Shown: positions 1 through 5,343 of the stretch, piece by piece | How positions within the stretch are numbered: the stretch's first letter is position 1 | Layout of the letters: the number at the start of each line of letters is the position of its first letter | DNA from: Cyanobacteriota bacterium | GTDB lineage: Bacteria; Cyanobacteriota; Cyanobacteriia; SKYG9 | NCBI GenBank assembly: GCA_025054735.1 | Contig: JANWZG010000152.1 | Span: 1 to 8,398 of the forward strand | Length of the DNA stretch: 8,398 nt | Reading direction: 5' to 3' | Position numbers and translations under genes: made by a program | The notes under the pieces: model-generated | What the model was told of the DNA's origin: nothing | Seen by the model: the letters and a program-made list of their open reading frames with translations, nothing else | Database searches by the model: none

Positions 1-277
1 TACGCACCGTCATGTGCTTAAACAGAGCATAGTGTTGAAACACAAAGCCAATATTGCGATCCTGAACATTCTCATAGGTAGCATCTCGCCCTGTTAGGAA
101 GATTTTGCCTGTGTCAGGAAACTCCAACCCTGCAATTAGCCGCAGCAAGGTAGACTTTCCTGATCCAGATGGCCCTAATAAAGCTACCAAGGAACCTGTC
201 TCAATTTCTAGGCTGACATTATCAACGGCCCGAAAACTGCCAAACTGCTTTGAGACATTTTCAACAACAATACCCAT
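1..277 (-). CDS. cysA: Sulfate/thiosulfate ABC transporter ATP-binding subunit, partial (N-terminal 92 aa)
   Basis: Cytoplasmic ATPase that would drive import of sulfate or thiosulfate with CysT/CysW permeases and a periplasmic binding protein. Seen: translation from the ATG at 277 begins [15 protein letters not shown], has a Walker A motif GPSGSGKST at residues 35-43 and a Q-loop [14 protein letters not shown] at 78-91 (Q81). The sequence then runs off the left edge, so the signature motif, Walker B and the C-terminal regulatory domain are not visible. The start is supported by GAGAGG 8 nt upstream on the minus strand. The FVFQHYALF-(K/R)-HMTV stretch is characteristic of CysA within the sulfate/molybdate/polyamine importer group, so I prefer CysA over PotA or ModC. 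It is transcribed divergently from trmD. Specificity is inferred from the N-terminal third only. Confidence 0.8.
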   Translation of the reverse strand, partial: MGIVVENVSKQFGSFRAVDNVSLEIETGSLVALLGPSGSGKSTLLRLIAGLEFPDTGKIFLTGRDATYENVQDRNIGFVFQHYALFKHMTVR

Positions 278-317
278 GTCAGCGACCTCTCAAGAGAATC
301 CCCACTTTACCGACGGG

Positions 318-335
318 GTTATCGTATTTTATAAC
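318..335. promoter_or_regulatory. Inverted repeat GTTAT-N8-ATAAC in the cysA/trmD divergent spacer
   Basis: Two perfect 5-bp arms separated by 8 bp, about 40 nt upstream of cysA. Half-sites around an 8-bp spacer are the layout used by Crp-family regulators such as NtcA (GTA-N8-TAC), although these bases are not the NtcA consensus. The dyad overlaps the candidate cysA -10. It could be a regulator site for sulfur-responsive expression, but no regulator can be named from sequence alone, and AT-rich 5-bp arms do arise by chance. Confidence 0.3.
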
Positions 336-352
336 ATCACGACTTCCATCAA
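326..352 (-). promoter_or_regulatory. Candidate sigma-70-type promoter for cysA
   Basis: On the minus strand TTGATG (347-352) and TAAAAT (326-331) are separated by 15 bp, slightly short of the usual 16-18. It lies about 50 nt upstream of the cysA start in the expected orientation. The -10 falls within the GTTAT-N8-ATAAC dyad, so binding there would be expected to affect initiation. This is only a consensus match. Confidence 0.25.
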
Positions 353-422
353 TAGCAGATAGCTACGGATAAATTCTAAGATCTCGATGATCTGCAATGA
401 TGCACAATTATGCCTAACGCCC

Positions 423-442
423 TGCAAAGACTTGCAAAGAGT
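423..442 (+). repeat. 10-bp tandem repeat just upstream of trmD
   Basis: TGCAAAGACT is followed directly by TGCAAAGAGT (9 of 10 identical), ending 4 nt before the trmD ATG. It occupies the place where the ribosome binding site should be. The only purine-rich candidate is AAAGAG/GAG at the end of the second copy, so the duplication may have set the start-site context. Confidence 0.6.
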
Positions 443-446
443 TGTG

Positions 447-1157
447 ATGCGGTTTGACATCATTACGCTATTCCCTGACTTTTTCACCTCGCCTTTAGCG
501 TCTGGCCTGCTAGGAAAAGCCCTAGCTCGACAGATTGCCAGTGTGCACTTAATAAATCCCCGTGATTTTACAACCGACAAACACCATAAAGTAGATGATG
601 AACCCTATGGTGGTGGGGTAGGCATGGTCATGAAAGTGGAACCGATCGCCAACGCCCTCCAAGCAATTCCAGCTTTACCAAGACGTGAGGTGGTTTTGAT
701 GACACCCCAAGGGGTAACCATGAACCAATCTATGTTCCAAACGTTTGCCCAGCACTATGACCAGTTGGTGATTATCTGCGGTCATTACGAAGGGGTAGAC
801 GAGCGAGTACTGAACTTAGTTACTCAAGAGGTATCTCTAGGGGATTTTGTGCTCACCTGTGGGGAAATTCCTGCCCTCACACTGCTGAATGGGGTAATTC
901 GTCTGTTACCGGGAACCGTCGGCAAAGAGGAATCCTTGAAAGCAGAAAGTTTTGAGGATGGACTATTAGACTATCCCCACTACACGCGCCCTGTTGAGTT
1001 TCGTGGGTGGCGAGTGCCAGAAGTATTATTGTCTGGCAACCATGCAGAAATTGACCGTTGGCGACGACAGCAGCAACTAGAGCGCACACGCTTGCGCCGT
1101 CCTGATTTGTACAATCGCTGGCAAGCAGGCCAAAATCAGCCCCCGACCACAGGGTAA
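447..1157 (+). CDS. trmD: tRNA (guanine-N1)-methyltransferase TrmD
   Basis: Cytoplasmic SPOUT-class enzyme that methylates N1 of G37, 3' of the anticodon, in tRNAs with G36, using S-adenosylmethionine; this prevents +1 frameshifting. The ATG at 447 gives 236 aa starting MRFDIITLFPDFF, the typical TrmD N-terminus. An in-frame ATG at 387 would add 20 residues (MICNDAQLCL...) unlike the family, so I reject it. Motifs: DEPYGGGVGMVMKVEP 51-66, ICGHYEGVDERV 110-121 and SLGDFVLTCGE 130-140 (the SAM-binding knot), R152, and the C-terminal block YPHYTRP...LLSGNHAEIDRWR. Aligned to the E. coli protein, the catalytic Asp169 position is Glu (E167) and the usual LT/SGGE reads LTCGE. The length is near the family norm. 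It is followed by an ABC permease after 45 nt; rimM/rplS neighbours, common in other bacteria, are absent. Confidence 0.95.
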   Translation: MRFDIITLFPDFFTSPLASGLLGKALARQIASVHLINPRDFTTDKHHKVDDEPYGGGVGMVMKVEPIANALQAIPALPRREVVLMTPQGVTMNQSMFQTFAQHYDQLVIICGHYEGVDERVLNLVTQEVSLGDFVLTCGEIPALTLLNGVIRLLPGTVGKEESLKAESFEDGLLDYPHYTRPVEFRGWRVPEVLLSGNHAEIDRWRRQQQLERTRLRRPDLYNRWQAGQNQPPTTG

Positions 1158-1192
1158 AATGCTCCTGCTGAAGGGTAGAATGCATCTGCTGA
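1151..1192 (+). repeat. 21-bp tandem duplication across the trmD stop codon
   Basis: Two abutting 21-bp units (1151-1171 and 1172-1192) match at 18 of 21 positions; both begin AGGGTA and end CTGCTGA. The first carries the trmD TAA (1155-1157). Because 21 is a multiple of three, the second copy puts a TAG (1176-1178) in the same frame, giving a back-up stop. It fills most of the 45-nt trmD-permease gap. Confidence 0.75.
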
Positions 1193-1202
1193 CCCCTATT
1201 GA

Positions 1203-2237
1203 ATGCAGTTCATGTCTCGTTCTCGCGCGCTTCAATCCTATGTATTACTGCGGCTGCTACTAGCTCCTTTGATGTTGTGGTTGGCAACCACGATTGTGTT
1301 CTTACTGTTGCGGGCAACCCCCGGTGACCCAGTTGATGCCATCTTGGGTATCCGCGCTCCAGAAGCTCGAAAAATTGAACTGAGAGAAGCATTAGGCTTG
1401 GCAAAGCCTCTCTGGCAGCAATATCTAGACTACATGGGTCACTTATTGCAACTCGACCTAGGGGAATCTCTGGTGACACGCGGACAAACAGTATGGGCGA
1501 TTATTCGCGAGTATTTTCCAGCAACCCTGGAGTTGGCCGTGTTTAGCATGATCATCGCTGTGGCGGTGGGAGTAGGGGTAGGGGTGCTCTCAGCTTCACA
1601 CCCAAATACAGCACTGGATGCCGGGGGACGCTTGTTTGGCATTATCACCTACGCGCTGCCAATGTTTTGGATGGGGATGCTACTGCAATTATTATTCACT
1701 GCTCAGTTAGGCTGGTTTCCCCTGGGGTCGCGGTTTCCTATTGGTAGTGATCCTCCTGCACCAATTACAGGGTTATACACGATCGACAGCTTGCTAGCGG
1801 GTGACTTGCCTGGGTTTGGGATGGCGATATATCACCTAACATTGCCGTCGATGACCTTGGGCATTCTTCTCAGTGGCATCTTTGAACGGATTGTGCGAGT
1901 CAATCTGCGCCAAACGTTGCAAGCTGATTATGTAGAGGCTGCCCGTGCTCGTGGCATTCCCGAAGGTCGGATCCTATGGGCCTATGCTCTGAGGAATGCC
2001 TTAATTCCTGTAATTACGGTGCTAGGCTTGACCCTAGCAGCCCTTCTAGGCGGGGCTATTTTGACGGAGGTGACATTCTCTTGGCCTGGGTTAGGCAACC
2101 GTTTCTATGCAGCGATCGACCAGCGAGATTACCCAGTTGTCCAGGGTATAGTTGTGTTTTTTGCAACAATCGTAGTGTTGGCAAGTATCGCGATCGACAT
2201 TCTCAACGCCCTCGTGGATCCTCGAATTCGCTACTAA
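1203..2237 (+). CDS. DppB-type peptide/nickel ABC transporter permease
   Basis: Inner-membrane permease subunit of the dipeptide/oligopeptide/nickel importer family; it would pair with a DppC-type permease, ATPases and a substrate-binding protein. Seen in the 344-aa product: a first membrane segment near 14-36 followed by RATPGDPVDAILG (37-49), the hallmark of DppB-type subunits; further hydrophobic segments near 107-130, 142-167, 210-228, 262-290 and 312-335; the EAA loop EAARARG (245-251), with the LRNALIPVI segment after it, which docks on the ATPase; and the family C-terminus LVDPRIRY. Start is uncertain: the ATG at 1212 (MSRSRALQ) is equally plausible and neither has a good Shine-Dalgarno. 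No partner permease, ATPase or binding protein is visible in the window. The 45-nt gap suggests cotranscription with trmD. The substrate cannot be told. Confidence 0.88.
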   Translation: MQFMSRSRALQSYVLLRLLLAPLMLWLATTIVFLLLRATPGDPVDAILGIRAPEARKIELREALGLAKPLWQQYLDYMGHLLQLDLGESLVTRGQTVWAIIREYFPATLELAVFSMIIAVAVGVGVGVLSASHPNTALDAGGRLFGIITYALPMFWMGMLLQLLFTAQLGWFPLGSRFPIGSDPPAPITGLYTIDSLLAGDLPGFGMAIYHLTLPSMTLGILLSGIFERIVRVNLRQTLQADYVEAARARGIPEGRILWAYALRNALIPVITVLGLTLAALLGGAILTEVTFSWPGLGNRFYAAIDQRDYPVVQGIVVFFATIVVLASIAIDILNALVDPRIRY

Positions 2238-2323
2238 TCACAGCATCAACAATTCCCCTTCTATGGGATACCAAAACAATTACTCACTAACCGCTGCTTT
2301 TCCAGGATGACCCAGCAGACATC

Positions 2324-2369
2324 TTCAAATACTTTTTCAAATACTTTTTGAAATACTTTGAAACACTTT
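2324..2369 (+). repeat. 12-bp tandem repeat, about four decaying copies
   Basis: Two exact copies of TTCAAATACTTT (2324-2335, 2336-2347) are followed by TTGAAATACTTT (2348-2359) and a 10-bp GAAACACTTT (2360-2369). The progressive divergence suggests slippage followed by drift. It is non-coding as far as I can see. Confidence 0.8.
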
Positions 2370-2377
2370 AGAACCAC

Positions 2378-2417
2378 CTTAAACGGTTGAACTTTTACTT
2401 AAATGGTTGAATTTTTA
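2378..2417 (+). repeat. 20-bp tandem duplication
   Basis: Units 2378-2397 and 2398-2417 abut and match at 18 of 20 positions; both differences are C to T (2384/2404 and 2392/2412). It starts 8 bp after the 12-bp repeat block and shares its AT-rich character. No function is evident. Confidence 0.75.
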
Positions 2418-2538
2418 GCAAAAGGTAGAGCATAACAAAACCCACACTCGAACCTTGAGTGACCTCCCTAACGTAGCTAGCTTATGCAGAGATGAACTAA
2501 TCACATGCCTACATCATCAGTGAACACTTATGGCGCAA

Positions 2539-2754
2539 CTAGGCTTTAACTAAATGTTCTAACCAAGTTGTAAGCTGACTAGCTTCAGTGCTCCCGTAAA
2601 ACTCAATAAAGGGAAGTGTCAGATCGACGTGTGGGTTTCTGTTGATCGAACCTGTCAGACTTAAAAGCCAAATTGTCTTCCTCCTGTTTACTAAACAGCA
2701 TACAATCAATCGTAACCAATCGGCCTTTTCATCTGCCAGAGAGGTTTTAATCAC
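2539..2754 (-). CDS. Doubtful small ORF, hypothetical (71 aa)
   Basis: I do not recognise this product. It would start at a GTG only one codon after an in-frame TAA, with no ATG inside and no properly spaced Shine-Dalgarno (AAGAG abuts the start). The C-terminal half (VDLTLPFIEFYGSTEASQL, then TTWLEHLVKA) has a protein-like alternation and an amphipathic helix, so it could be the tail of a decayed gene. It lies downstream of, and on the same strand as, the DUF2103-like gene. A perfect AGGAGG occurs inside it, next to a 15-bp palindrome, without a following ATG. A chance ORF is about as likely as a real gene. Confidence 0.25.
   Translation of the reverse strand: MIKTSLADEKADWLRLIVCCLVNRRKTIWLLSLTGSINRNPHVDLTLPFIEFYGSTEASQLTTWLEHLVKA
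2684..2698. other. 15-bp perfect palindrome CTGTTTA-C-TAAACAG
   Basis: Perfect 7-bp arms around one central base. On the minus strand the right arm runs directly into AGGAGG, a full anti-Shine-Dalgarno match, but the next bases hold no ATG or GTG at a usable distance. One reading is a dimeric-regulator operator. Another is a cruciform-prone relic in a decayed gene. Confidence 0.5.
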
Positions 2755-2826
2755 CTCTTAACTATCAATATAGATCAACGATGGCCTGGTTCAAGACCTT
2801 GATATTAAAGTTTACGTTGAGACGGA

Positions 2827-3120
2827 TTACGATTGTAATATTTCAGCGATCGCAGCCTCTAGTTGTTCTTTAGTAAGGGTCGTAATTATAAATACTTCTT
2901 GATAGCTCTTGCCTTGACGAGCAATCAGCTTAAACCCACCCCGAATAGGCACAGAAACTTTCAATTGCAGTTGGGGAGCACGCCCTTTTGCACGTCCAAT
3001 CACGGCTGGTGTAATGGTTTGGATTCCATTATAGGTAGTGAGCTGGTGCAGCACAGGGATCAATCCTGGGATGTGAGTAGAATGGTTCCAGACTAGCCTG
3101 CCGTTTTTAGAACTGGTCAT
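2827..3120 (-). CDS. DUF2103-like conserved protein, possible metal binder (97 aa)
   Basis: Small soluble protein with no signal peptide or membrane segment. It resembles, from memory, the DUF2103 family found in cyanobacteria and archaea, described only as predicted metal-binding; biochemical function is unknown. Visible features: GRLVWNHSTHIPGLIP (7-22) with H13 and H16 as candidate ligands, a central QLQLKVSVPIRGGFKLIARQ (50-69), a strand-like QEVFIIT (74-80), and a helix to the end (EQLEAAIAEILQS). The ATG at 3120 has AAGG about 10 nt upstream. It starts 43 nt after the cyclase stop on the same strand, so cotranscription is likely. HIP1 (2846-2853) falls within its last codons. Confidence 0.75.
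   Translation of the reverse strand: MTSSKNGRLVWNHSTHIPGLIPVLHQLTTYNGIQTITPAVIGRAKGRAPQLQLKVSVPIRGGFKLIARQGKSYQEVFIITTLTKEQLEAAIAEILQS
2846..2853. repeat. HIP1 octamer GCGATCGC
   Basis: Exact copy of the cyanobacterial highly iterated palindrome, inside the 3' end of the DUF2103-like gene. Confidence 0.9.
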
Positions 3121-3163
3121 AGGACAACAACCTTGGTGATGGATTAAGTTGACTATGAACCAA

Positions 3164-4828
3164 CTACAAGTCCGATAGAGTAGATTTCATTCGATCCCAA
3201 ACAATAACTTGTTCCCATAACACTTTATAGAGCTGTAATGGCTCATTTTTCCCTTTCACAGTCACTGGTAGCATCTTTTCTACAGGAAAGGTAGTCTCAC
3301 CAATTTGGTCTAGGGTAGCTTGGGAGATTACAATTTCATCAGCTTGTGCAACACTACAAATGCGACTAGCAATATTCATGGCATCACCAATCGTTGCGTA
3401 CTGAATCAAGTTTTGTGAACCAATGTTACCAGCGGCAACTCTCCCCGTGTTTAAGCCAATGTGAATGTGAATTTCTAGATTGCGCTGCTTTTTCCACTGC
3501 TGGCTAAGGTTACGCGCTGCCCATTGCATTTCGATCGCCGCCCAAACCGCTCTGGCCGCATCGTCGATCTTGCGGTAAGGCGCTCCCCAAACTGCCAGTA
3601 ACGCATCAGCAATATACTTCTCCAAGGTGCCTTCGTAGCGAAAAACAATATCCTCTACCATGACCTTGAAGTAGTCATTTAGCATCTCTAGAACTTGCCG
3701 TGGCTCCATTTGAGATGACATCGCCGTGAAGCCGCTAATATCTGAAAACAGTGCTGTCACTTCCGTTTCTACAATCTTCAGGTCGCCTTCTTCCTCAATT
3801 TTGCGGGTGACGGCGGCTGGAAAAAAGCGCTCCAATTTGGCACGAATGACTGCCTCAGCTTGCATCTTTTTGATCAAGTTGGCATTTTCAAGGGCGATCG
3901 CAGCTTGATTCGCCAGAGCAGTTAAAAACTCCAAATCCTCCTCTGAATAGGTGTTAGACATAGATACGTTATCTACATACATCACCCCAATTACCGTATC
4001 GCGGGGTTTGAGAGGAGCGCACATACAAGCTTGAATCGTCTGAAATAAGATAGAGTCAGATGACTCGAATCGTGAGTCTACACTGGCATCGTTAGTGAGA
4101 ATAGCCTCGCTATGGGTACAGACATAGTTGATGATCCGAGTGCTGTAGAAGTGAGCGTCAACATAGATGCCTGGCCGAGCCTTAGTAGCTCGCTGCTCCA
4201 TCTGTCCTGTGGTCTCATTGAGCATCAGAATGGCAGCCCGATCAATCGCCATAATTTGAAACACAAGATTCAGTAACCGTTCGAGCAACACATCCGCAGA
4301 ATCTGGTGAGGAAAGTTGCTTACTCACTTCCAAGAGAATTTTGAGTTTATCAGCCGTGCGCTTAGCATCATCTTGTTGCCGCAACCGTAACCCTGCACGG
4401 TTTGATGCAGTTTGTTCAGAGTCCAGCAGTTCCTGCATCTCAATCCGGGTTTTGTCGGGTGAAATTCTCCCTAGGATAGTTAACTCTTGTGCTGGCAGTT
4501 TAACCCCAGTGAGTGTATCTGTGGAGGGGGTGTCTAAATGATTGACGAATTTAAAAACGGCATTAGCCATGCGAATTACGTCACCATCCCGCAACTGGTG
4601 TTTTGTAATGCGGTGATCGCCAATAAATGTTCCATTACGACTATTGCAATCTACTAAGGTAGCCACATCTTGATCGAGGGTAATTTCAGCATGAAGGCGT
4701 GAAAGCCCTTTTTCAGCATCTGCAATCAGCACATAGCTACCCTGCCCCCGACCGATCGTATTAACTCCGGGGTTTAGTTTCCAAACAACTTGCTCTGCGG
4801 TATCAGGCTGGTGAATGAGGTAGGGCAT
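3164..4828 (-). CDS. FHA-GAF class III nucleotide cyclase (554 aa)
   Basis: Probable adenylate cyclase making cAMP from ATP, active as a homodimer in the cytoplasm. Domains in order: FHA at about 22-96 (TIGRGQG 24-30, LSRLHAEI 42-49, NSRNGTFIG 62-70), which binds phosphothreonine; a linker helix with charged residues 130-165; GAF at about 162-316, lacking the NKFDE signature of cyclic-nucleotide-binding GAF domains; a short coiled coil and LERFFPAAVTRKI (332-344), the usual cyclase transducer; and the catalytic domain at about 355-540. Catalytic residues visible: metal-binding D363 (FSDISGFT) and D408, substrate Lys K404 (EKYIADAL), and transition-state N485 and R489 (GDAMNIASRI). The residue that normally reads the base (Asp or Thr) is A478, so base preference is not secure. 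The ATG at 4828 is preceded by AAGAAGTGG, itself part of a hairpin. No membrane segments are seen. Likely first gene of a unit with the DUF2103-like gene. Confidence 0.93.
   Translation of the reverse strand: MPYLIHQPDTAEQVVWKLNPGVNTIGRGQGSYVLIADAEKGLSRLHAEITLDQDVATLVDCNSRNGTFIGDHRITKHQLRDGDVIRMANAVFKFVNHLDTPSTDTLTGVKLPAQELTILGRISPDKTRIEMQELLDSEQTASNRAGLRLRQQDDAKRTADKLKILLEVSKQLSSPDSADVLLERLLNLVFQIMAIDRAAILMLNETTGQMEQRATKARPGIYVDAHFYSTRIINYVCTHSEAILTNDASVDSRFESSDSILFQTIQACMCAPLKPRDTVIGVMYVDNVSMSNTYSEEDLEFLTALANQAAIALENANLIKKMQAEAVIRAKLERFFPAAVTRKIEEEGDLKIVETEVTALFSDISGFTAMSSQMEPRQVLEMLNDYFKVMVEDIVFRYEGTLEKYIADALLAVWGAPYRKIDDAARAVWAAIEMQWAARNLSQQWKKQRNLEIHIHIGLNTGRVAAGNIGSQNLIQYATIGDAMNIASRICSVAQADEIVISQATLDQIGETTFPVEKMLPVTVKGKNEPLQLYKVLWEQVIVWDRMKSTLSDL
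3894..3901. repeat. HIP1 octamer GCGATCGC
   Basis: Exact HIP1 copy inside the cyclase gene, at the junction of the GAF domain and the coiled coil. Confidence 0.9.
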
Positions 4829-4834
4829 AGTCCA

Positions 4835-4851
4835 CTTCTTGGTTTAAGAAG
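4835..4851 (-). promoter_or_regulatory. Hairpin covering the cyclase ribosome binding site
   Basis: On the minus strand CTTCTT-AAACC-AAGAAG can fold into a 6-bp stem (7 with a G-T pair) whose 3' arm is the purine-rich AAGAAG that serves as the likely Shine-Dalgarno, 6 nt before the ATG at 4828. When folded it would hide the binding site. This could lower or condition translation of the cyclase. Stem stability is low, so the effect is inferred. Confidence 0.4.
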
Positions 4852-4878
4852 ATGGGCATCAATCTTTTCTTACTAATC

Positions 4879-4905
4879 TTGTAGCCATTCTAGTATCGGC
4901 TACAA
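4879..4905. promoter_or_regulatory. 8-bp perfect inverted repeat TTGTAGCC-N11-GGCTACAA upstream of the cyclase
   Basis: Arms at 4879-4886 and 4898-4905. It lies 26 nt past the stop of the leftward 110-aa gene and 51 nt before the cyclase start. On the minus strand the 11-nt spacer contains TAGAAT, a 5-of-6 match to a -10 box, so the repeat may be an operator flanking a promoter. Alternatively it is a terminator stem for the upstream gene, but no T-run follows on the minus strand. Confidence 0.5.
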
Positions 4906-4930
4906 CTGGTTTACTGATAAATTCACTAGA

Positions 4931-5263
4931 TTACAGCGTATTTTTATGCTGCTGATGATCGGTATTTTTCAATACTGCCTCAGCCTCATTCAGTTTGGCA
5001 ATCGCCTGTTCAGCAGTCATTAACCGTTTGAGCACGACTTGCCCAATCGGCTGATTGACACTGGCGATCGCAGTGGGTTGCACCTCCACCATCAGTACCA
5101 TATCCTCGACTTGGTACAGCCGCAGCGTTTCATTCTGCTCCAGAATACAAATATCTAACTGTTGAATGTAGGGTTTGCGTCGCCACGTTAAATCATCCCA
5201 CAACCCACTTGGTTCCCACACCCGACCAACAGTCCATCCGTCTGACAAGAAAAAGTATTTCAC
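4931..5263 (-). CDS. Conserved cyanobacterial hypothetical protein (110 aa)
   Basis: I recognise no function. From the GTG at 5263 the product starts MKYFFLSDGWTVGRVWEPSG; a TTG two codons upstream (5269) would also work, and neither has a clear Shine-Dalgarno. It is rich in aromatic residues in the first half (W10, W16, W22, W27) and contains YIQQLDICILEQNETLRLY (32-50) followed by QVEDMVLMVEV (51-61), looking like a compact alternating-strand fold. The C-terminal third (LMTAEQAIAKLNEAEAVLK, 81-99) is a probable amphipathic helix. There is no signal peptide or membrane segment. It resembles small hypotheticals I associate with cyanobacteria. It is divergent from the first barrel gene and upstream of the cyclase on the same strand, 102 nt away. 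Confidence 0.78.
   Translation of the reverse strand: MKYFFLSDGWTVGRVWEPSGLWDDLTWRRKPYIQQLDICILEQNETLRLYQVEDMVLMVEVQPTAIASVNQPIGQVVLKRLMTAEQAIAKLNEAEAVLKNTDHQQHKNTL
5064..5071. repeat. HIP1 octamer GCGATCGC
   Basis: Exact HIP1 copy inside the 110-aa hypothetical gene. Confidence 0.9.
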
Positions 5264-5270
5264 AAGCAAT

Positions 5271-5286
5271 CACTAAATTGATAGTG
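5271..5286. promoter_or_regulatory. Inverted repeat CACTA-N6-TAGTG in a divergent promoter region
   Basis: Perfect 5-bp arms around 6 bp, between the 110-aa gene (leftward) and the first barrel gene (rightward). The 5-6-5 spacing equals that of a Crp-type site, but the bases are not TGTGA-N6-TCACA. It is placed to act on either gene; chance occurrence cannot be excluded. Confidence 0.25.
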
Positions 5287-5343
5287 CGAATTTTAAGAGT
5301 TGAGCTACTATCTAGCCATCATAAAGCGATTGGGAACCAGACC

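Larger units (their letters stand above)
2238..2826. other. 589-bp spacer between the permease and the DUF2103-like gene
   Basis: The two flanking genes converge here. The first part holds two AT-rich tandem-repeat blocks (2324-2417). A short inverted repeat CACTC-N7-GAGTG sits at 2445-2461, too weak to call a terminator. Further on are a 15-bp palindrome and a doubtful leftward ORF (2539-2754). I found no convincing intrinsic terminator for either flanking gene, no tRNA and no recognisable protein remnant. Confidence 0.5.

Noticed and set aside
387..446. Earlier in-frame ATG for trmD adding 20 residues
   Set aside because: The extension is unlike TrmD N-termini and crosses the 10-bp repeat; MRFDIITLFP is the family start.
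329..580. Leftward ORF overlapping the trmD start
   Set aside because: Antisense shadow of trmD and its leader; no family resemblance and no ribosome site.
1976..2290. Rightward ORF overlapping the permease 3' end
   Set aside because: Alternate-frame shadow with low-complexity Ser/Arg composition; the permease frame is strongly conserved in character through its stop.
2324..2417. CRISPR array
   Set aside because: Repeats are contiguous with no spacers and units are only 12 and 20 bp; no cas genes nearby.
2684..2698. LexA box
   Set aside because: CTGT-N7-ACAG has one base too few for the proteobacterial box, and cyanobacterial LexA sites differ.
5271..5286. cAMP receptor protein site near the cyclase block
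   Set aside because: The spacing matches a Crp site, but the half-sites are CACTA/TAGTG rather than TGTGA/TCACA.
5209..5343. Upstream start for barrel paralogue 1
   Set aside because: It would put 45 charged residues before a clear signal peptide and overlap the divergent gene; ATG 5344 matches the length of paralogue 2.
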